Below are positions 6,751 through 10,395 of a DNA stretch of 10,395 nt, in pieces. The translations under genes and the position numbers were made by a program. Every line of letters begins with the position of its first letter. Position 1 is the stretch's first letter. Below the pieces are notes generated by a model. That model made no database searches and was not told the DNA's origin. It worked only from the letters and a program-made list of their open reading frames with translations. Origin of the DNA: Krumholzibacterium sp965370495 (lineage in GTDB: Bacteria; Krumholzibacteriota; Krumholzibacteriia; Krumholzibacteriales; Krumholzibacteriaceae); the NCBI GenBank assembly GCA_965370495.1, contig CBDUUV010000087.1:1-10395 (forward strand), read 5' to 3'.

Positions 6751-7530
6751 TTATTCCCCTTGGCAATAACGTCTATGACGGTGTCGTTCCGGTATCCCTG
6801 GCATTTTAAACCGTTTGATTCCTATCAATGAGCCTATACGGAAGGCAATTATCATCCAGATCATCTGCAGGCCAAGGATCAATGCTTTCCACAGGCTGCC
6901 CGTTACGGACGATATTCCCACTCGGGGACGGTAATTGACGGGGATCTGCACGACCCTGCAGTGGGCAAGAATGGATCTGAGCATCATTTCCGGGCCGAAA
7001 TGCGAGCCTCCCACACGATAGTGCGGAAGCAAGAAATCCGATGTTTCGCGCTTCAGTAATCGAAAGGTACAGCCGACATCCGAAAGGGATCGGCAGTTGA
7101 AAAGAACCTGGATCATTTTGGCGACAACCACGTTGCCGAGCCTGAGGAACCAGCCCATATTGGCGTTCTCCCATATCATCCATCCAAGCGTGCGGCTGCC
7201 GTACACAATGTCGAAATCATGAGAGTAGGCCAGTAGTTTTTCGAGGTCGTCGGGAATAAAAGTTCCGTCGGGTTCGCAGATAACGACAATATCCCCGATG
7301 GCTTCCTGTAGACCGCGGCGGCATGCCCATCCGTAACCCTGCTTGTTCTCGCTTATAATCCGCGCGTCTGTTCGCTCAACCTCTTCTTTTGTTCCGGCAG
7401 CCGCATTGTTATCGATTACCAGAACCTCATCGATATAAGGGATCTGATGGAAGGCTTCGATACATTCGGCGATCGAGTCCTTCTCATTGTAGGTCGGCAG
7501 AACGACCGAGATACGTTTACCCTGCCACAT
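6751..7530 (-). CDS. GT2 glycosyltransferase, polyprenyl-phosphate sugar synthase-like
   Basis: A 259-residue family-2 glycosyltransferase distinct from the one at 3017. Its GT-A motifs are VVLPTYNEKDS (9-19), VLVIDNNAAAGT (36-47) and QGYGWACRRG (64-73). The metal-binding site reads CEPDGTF with E86 and D88, where the classical DxD would be. Further on are YGSRT and a conserved WENANMGWFLRLGN region, then SDVGCTFRLL in the acceptor part. A hydrophobic stretch near 217-240 (ALILGLQMIWMIIAF...) suggests a C-terminal membrane anchor. The ATG start is preceded by AAGGGGGGGGAG, a ribosome site embedded in an eight-base G run. It is the first gene of a two-gene unit with the DUF2723 protein, so it is a good candidate to make that enzyme's lipid-phosphate sugar donor. 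This functional link is inferred from gene order. Confidence 0.9.
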   Translation of the reverse strand: MWQGKRISVVLPTYNEKDSIAECIEAFHQIPYIDEVLVIDNNAAAGTKEEVERTDARIISENKQGYGWACRRGLQEAIGDIVVICEPDGTFIPDDLEKLLAYSHDFDIVYGSRTLGWMIWENANMGWFLRLGNVVVAKMIQVLFNCRSLSDVGCTFRLLKRETSDFLLPHYRVGGSHFGPEMMLRSILAHCRVVQIPVNYRPRVGISSVTGSLWKALILGLQMIWMIIAFRIGSLIGIKRFKMPGIPERHRHRRYCQGE

Positions 7531-7745
7531 TGAAATCGACTCCCCCCCCTTGTTGTCTTCAACTTCTAGTTGTAATTAAACAATTGTATATATTTACCAT
7601 TTGCAATTATAACACTTCGACAAGAAAAAGTTATATAGAGAATCCCATGTTTTATCAAGCGTTTTAAGAAAGAAGATAACCTCCAAATGCTGCGCCCTGA
7701 ATCAAATGGGGGGGTGAACAATCCATGGCCGCCTGAATAGTTTTT
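7531..7745 (-). other. intergenic region, AT-rich leader of the GT2-DUF2723 operon
   Basis: These 215 bp separate the Wzy_C-like gene from the GT2 gene, both on the minus strand. The region holds the predicted promoter, a roughly 90-nt AT-rich leader and a small hairpin (CAACT-TCT-AGTTG, 7560-7572). It also has two homopolymers: C8 at 7542-7549, within the GT2 ribosome-binding region, and a seven-G run near 7710-7716. A CCTGAAT heptamer occurs twice (about 7695 and 7731). I see no convincing intrinsic terminator for the upstream gene. Confidence 0.5.
7630..7658 (-). promoter_or_regulatory. predicted sigma70-type promoter for the GT2-DUF2723 operon
   Basis: On the minus strand, a TTGATA -35 box (7658-7653) is followed after exactly 17 bp by a TATAAC -10 box (7635-7630). 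Each matches the consensus at five of six positions. It would give a leader of roughly 90 nt before the ATG at 7530. A second TATAAT hexamer at 7611-7606 lacks a suitable -35. Confidence 0.55.
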
Positions 7746-9278
7746 CTATGCCGATATCTCAGGGGGTGGAACAGGTTCAGCTGTTTTTTCCCTGTTCTTT
7801 TTGATGACATTGCCGGTGGCTATGATCAATCCGAATAAAAACCAGATAAAATAGACATACTTCTCGTTTCGCAGGTACTCGATCTTTATCTGGTCTATGC
7901 AGAACATCACAAGGCAGACATGAAGAACTTTCATGAATCCTTCCGCAAAAGATGATGTCACTATCGAAGATCTAATGCCAGTCATAGTAGTTTTCATCAG
8001 GCGAAAGAGCAAGAAAAGGAACGCGGACAATCCGACAAGACCGGTTATGTTCAAATAAAACAGGTAGACATTGTGAGGCCACATGCCTGAGCCAATCCCT
8101 TTGGAGAAATCCCATCCGGCACCACTTCCGATCAATATATGTTCTTTGGCCTTCTCTATGGCAATGCCCCATGGGGCTACGCGGTTGTAGGGGATAATAC
8201 CTCTCTCAAGAGTTATTGTAAAGAGCCTGTCGAACAGGGAGCCGGCAGTCGTGTACTTTGCTACAAAAGCTTCAAGTGCAACGATTAAAAGTGTAAAGGC
8301 TCCCACCAGTGAAACCAGTCTCACAAAGTTAAGATCTTTTCGTGACAGGATCGTCAGATAGACGATTCCGATAAAAAGCGAGATAAAAGCTCCTCTGGTG
8401 ATTGTCGCAAACATCATCATAAGATCGATTATCAGCAAAGACATGAATATGGATTTTGTTGCAAGTCTTCTGGATCTTACGTACATGAAGAAGAAGATCA
8501 GTACATGCATCGCAAAGAATTCCGCTACGAGTTCAAAATCATGAAAAGGGCCGCCCATGCGCATCCCTTTCATGACAAGCCTGGTTGCATGGTGAGTATA
8601 CAGCCAGTTGGGAACGATCGTTTTTCCGGGGAAGAGCATCTCAATAAATGTAAAGGCGATGACCAGGGATGCTGTGATCACCATAAATCGAACTATACGC
8701 TTCAGTTTTTCTTCATTGTCCACAAGGTTGATTACCATCACCATAAAGAGAACAGCAGTAAAAAAATTAACAGAGTTGATAATGGCGTTTTTAAAAAGAA
8801 CCGATGATATGTCTACATTGTAGAAAGAAATAATATATGTGCCAACGAGAAGGAGTACAGGAATGCTTATCTCGCTCTTGAATCGGAATTTTTCATGCCC
8901 CGTAGATACCCGAACGAGAAAGATCGTGAAGATGATAAAGGAAAAGATAACATTGGAATTCCCGATGTTAATGGCGAAGGGAAACGGATACATGACCAGG
9001 AGGAACAGAACGGAATTTAATGTCGAAAAATTCCACAGCATTAAAACAAGGACAAATCCAACTATCGCTTCGATTATTCTTTTATTGGGATTGTAGATCT
9101 GGAGCCCTATAAGCCCCCCTGCTCCGATTGTCATGAGAAAGGATCTTATCCCTGAAAAAGAAAACCTTTTCAGGACTCCTTTTACTTTTCTTTCCTGATT
9201 GCTGTATTTATTTTCGTACGTTTCCATAACACTCGATTGAGATGCATTATTTGTACCTGTAAGACGCGAAGGGCCCAC
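7746..9278 (-). CDS. O-antigen ligase/polymerase-like (Wzy_C) membrane protein
   Basis: A 510-residue polytopic membrane protein with the Wzy_C (O-antigen ligase/polymerase) layout: about ten to twelve hydrophobic segments and one large extracytoplasmic loop before the last helices. Signature elements are TITRGAF (T294-R295-G296) opening a membrane helix, then NRVAPWGIAIEKAKEH...GSGAGW in the loop, and MWPHNVYLFYLNITGLVG (H402, N403), which resembles the PHN.yl motif of the family. Such proteins join or polymerise lipid-linked glycans outside the membrane. The exact reaction (ligase, polymerase or protein O-oligosaccharyltransferase) cannot be decided. The GTG start at 9278 directly abuts the TAA of the upstream peptidase gene. 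An ATG at 9227 (residue 18) would drop a hydrophilic, unconserved-looking leader and is an equal candidate, since neither start has a strong Shine-Dalgarno. The C-terminal tail is Lys/Pro-rich and presumably cytoplasmic. Confidence 0.82.
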   Translation of the reverse strand: MGPSRLTGTNNASQSSVMETYENKYSNQERKVKGVLKRFSFSGIRSFLMTIGAGGLIGLQIYNPNKRIIEAIVGFVLVLMLWNFSTLNSVLFLLVMYPFPFAINIGNSNVIFSFIIFTIFLVRVSTGHEKFRFKSEISIPVLLLVGTYIISFYNVDISSVLFKNAIINSVNFFTAVLFMVMVINLVDNEEKLKRIVRFMVITASLVIAFTFIEMLFPGKTIVPNWLYTHHATRLVMKGMRMGGPFHDFELVAEFFAMHVLIFFFMYVRSRRLATKSIFMSLLIIDLMMMFATITRGAFISLFIGIVYLTILSRKDLNFVRLVSLVGAFTLLIVALEAFVAKYTTAGSLFDRLFTITLERGIIPYNRVAPWGIAIEKAKEHILIGSGAGWDFSKGIGSGMWPHNVYLFYLNITGLVGLSAFLFLLFRLMKTTMTGIRSSIVTSSFAEGFMKVLHVCLVMFCIDQIKIEYLRNEKYVYFIWFLFGLIIATGNVIKKNREKTAEPVPPPEISA

Positions 9279-10395
9279 TTATATCAGGAATATCTCTGTT
9301 TGCGGATTTGAAAGAAATTTTCCGCCATCAGGACGAACGACAATGATCTCTTCCATGGTCGCTATGCCGTAATCCGGGATGTTTATTCTGGGCTCGATCG
9401 TATATACCTGATTTTCCTCTATTTTGAGATACGGCAGTTTGCCATATCTTTCCCATTCGGGGCAGAGGAGTCCGGCTCCATCGTGTGTTGCCTGCCCGAC
9501 CTGATGACCAAGGGCATGGGGGTATTCTTCATACCCTTTACCGGTTATATAATCTCTGGCTATTGAATCGATTTCGCGCCCTTCCATTCCAGGCCTTATC
9601 TTTTGTGCCGCCAGCGTGATCGAATCACGGATAGTCTCAAAGGGGCGCATGACTTCTGGTGGAGCTTCGGACTCGCCATCGCGAAGGAAATACCATGTTC
9701 TCTGCAGGTCTGAGCAATAGCTCTCGCTTCTGGTCCCGAAATCTATGTTGAGAACATGTCCTTTTTCTATCTTTCTGTCGGTTGGACCGGCGTGAGCTCC
9801 TGCTGTATCAGGGCCGGTAAATACTGACGGGCAATGATCCCGTTCCCATGATGTTTCTACGCCTTCCTTCGCGACCTGGTCAAGAATGAAGCTGGCGACT
9901 TCCTTTTCTGTCATACCCGTTTTCATGTATTTAGAAACCCTTGAGAAGATTATTTCAGTAAGATCAATATTTATTTTGATCCTGCGGATCTCTTCAGGAC
10001 TTTTTCGGCCACGCAGCTTTGATATGAGCCCCTCGGAACTGACCAGTCTGTCGGCAAAAGGTGTCCCCTTGAGGTAGTTCATGAGAATCAGGTACATCCC
10101 ATGGGTCAGCCCATCGGACATCAGATCGTTTTCAGAGTAGTTTATCGCGATTGTTTCAGGAGAGAACCTTTCGAGCTGCTTAATGAGTGTTTCTCCTATA
10201 CCCTGTTTATAACCGATGACTTCGTAGCCTTCAGTTTCCCTGATCCTTGTTTCATCAAGACTTCCGACGATGGCGACTGTGTCTCTTTTTGACGTAATGA
10301 TGAAAGCCGATTGCCATGTGCAGTTTGCTCCCAGTATCAAGTCAAGTACAGGGTCGTGTATTACTTCGGTTTCTCTTACGAATGTCAACCAGAGA
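9279..10395 (-). CDS. M24-family metallopeptidase (Xaa-Pro aminopeptidase-like), 5' end outside window
   Basis: Peptidase with the creatinase/prolidase two-domain plan: an N-terminal creatinase-like domain and a C-terminal pita-bread metallopeptidase domain. Numbered from the TTG codon at 10388, the dinuclear metal ligands are all present: D216 (NIDFG), D227 (SDLQRT), H295 (ALGHQVG), E332 (TIEPRI) and E346 (ATMEEI). H302 (THDG) is the usual second histidine. It should cleave N-terminal residues preceding proline, or dipeptides, probably in the cytoplasm as no signal is seen. The reading frame stays open to the window edge (…L-W-L-T-F-V-R-E), and that string fits the conserved start of the creatinase domain. 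The TTG is therefore internal and the true start lies beyond 10395. Its TAA is followed without a gap by the GTG of the Wzy_C-like gene, suggesting co-transcription, though the functional link is unclear. Confidence 0.92.
   Translation of the reverse strand, partial: LWLTFVRETEVIHDPVLDLILGANCTWQSAFIITSKRDTVAIVGSLDETRIRETEGYEVIGYKQGIGETLIKQLERFSPETIAINYSENDLMSDGLTHGMYLILMNYLKGTPFADRLVSSEGLISKLRGRKSPEEIRRIKINIDLTEIIFSRVSKYMKTGMTEKEVASFILDQVAKEGVETSWERDHCPSVFTGPDTAGAHAGPTDRKIEKGHVLNIDFGTRSESYCSDLQRTWYFLRDGESEAPPEVMRPFETIRDSITLAAQKIRPGMEGREIDSIARDYITGKGYEEYPHALGHQVGQATHDGAGLLCPEWERYGKLPYLKIEENQVYTIEPRINIPDYGIATMEEIIVVRPDGGKFLSNPQTEIFLI

Overview
The window is a stretch of a moderate-GC bacterial chromosome with eight protein genes and no RNA genes, mobile elements or CRISPR. 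The best taxonomic clue is the secreted zinc carboxypeptidase at 527-2845. It ends in a YPNPFNPTT... / GxxV.SGVYF.RL-type C-terminal domain, the FlgD-like 'type IX secretion' tail found throughout the Fibrobacteres-Chlorobi-Bacteroidetes superphylum and in candidate phyla such as Zixibacteria, Krumholzibacteria, Eisenbacteria and Latescibacteria. The exact phylum cannot be fixed from the sequence alone. At least four of the eight genes appear to start with GTG.

Layout: (1) 60-341 (-) is a small FmdB-type zinc-ribbon protein. It is divergent from (2) 527-2845 (+), the secreted M14 carboxypeptidase, which has a clear -35/-10 pair and a strong Shine-Dalgarno (SD). The shared intergenic region carries an imperfect 19-20 bp direct repeat. 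(3) 3017-5095 (+) is a three-gene unit: a DPM1-like GT2 glycosyltransferase, a DUF2304 membrane protein and a UPF0104/LPG_synthase_TM-type flippase-like protein. An eight-codon mini-ORF bridges the second and third genes through two ATGA overlaps. (4) Convergent to this, only 31 bp away, is a minus-strand two-gene unit (7530 down to 5127): a second GT2 glycosyltransferase followed after 4 bp by a DUF2723 (TMEM260/GT-C type) membrane glycosyltransferase, with a recognisable promoter at 7630-7658. (5) Further upstream on the minus strand lie an O-antigen ligase/polymerase-like (Wzy_C) membrane protein and, directly abutting it, an M24 Xaa-Pro-type peptidase whose 5' end runs off the window.

Most of the window therefore looks like envelope or secreted-protein glycosylation. 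Two independent cassettes each pair a soluble or membrane-associated GT2 (a probable maker of polyprenyl-phosphate-linked sugar) with multispanning proteins able to flip the lipid-linked sugar or use it outside the membrane, and a ligase/polymerase-like protein sits nearby. The proposal that the GT2 + DUF2723 pair makes and then uses a lipid-phosphate sugar donor, perhaps for glycosylating exported proteins, is inference from family knowledge and gene order. Substrates cannot be read from the sequence.
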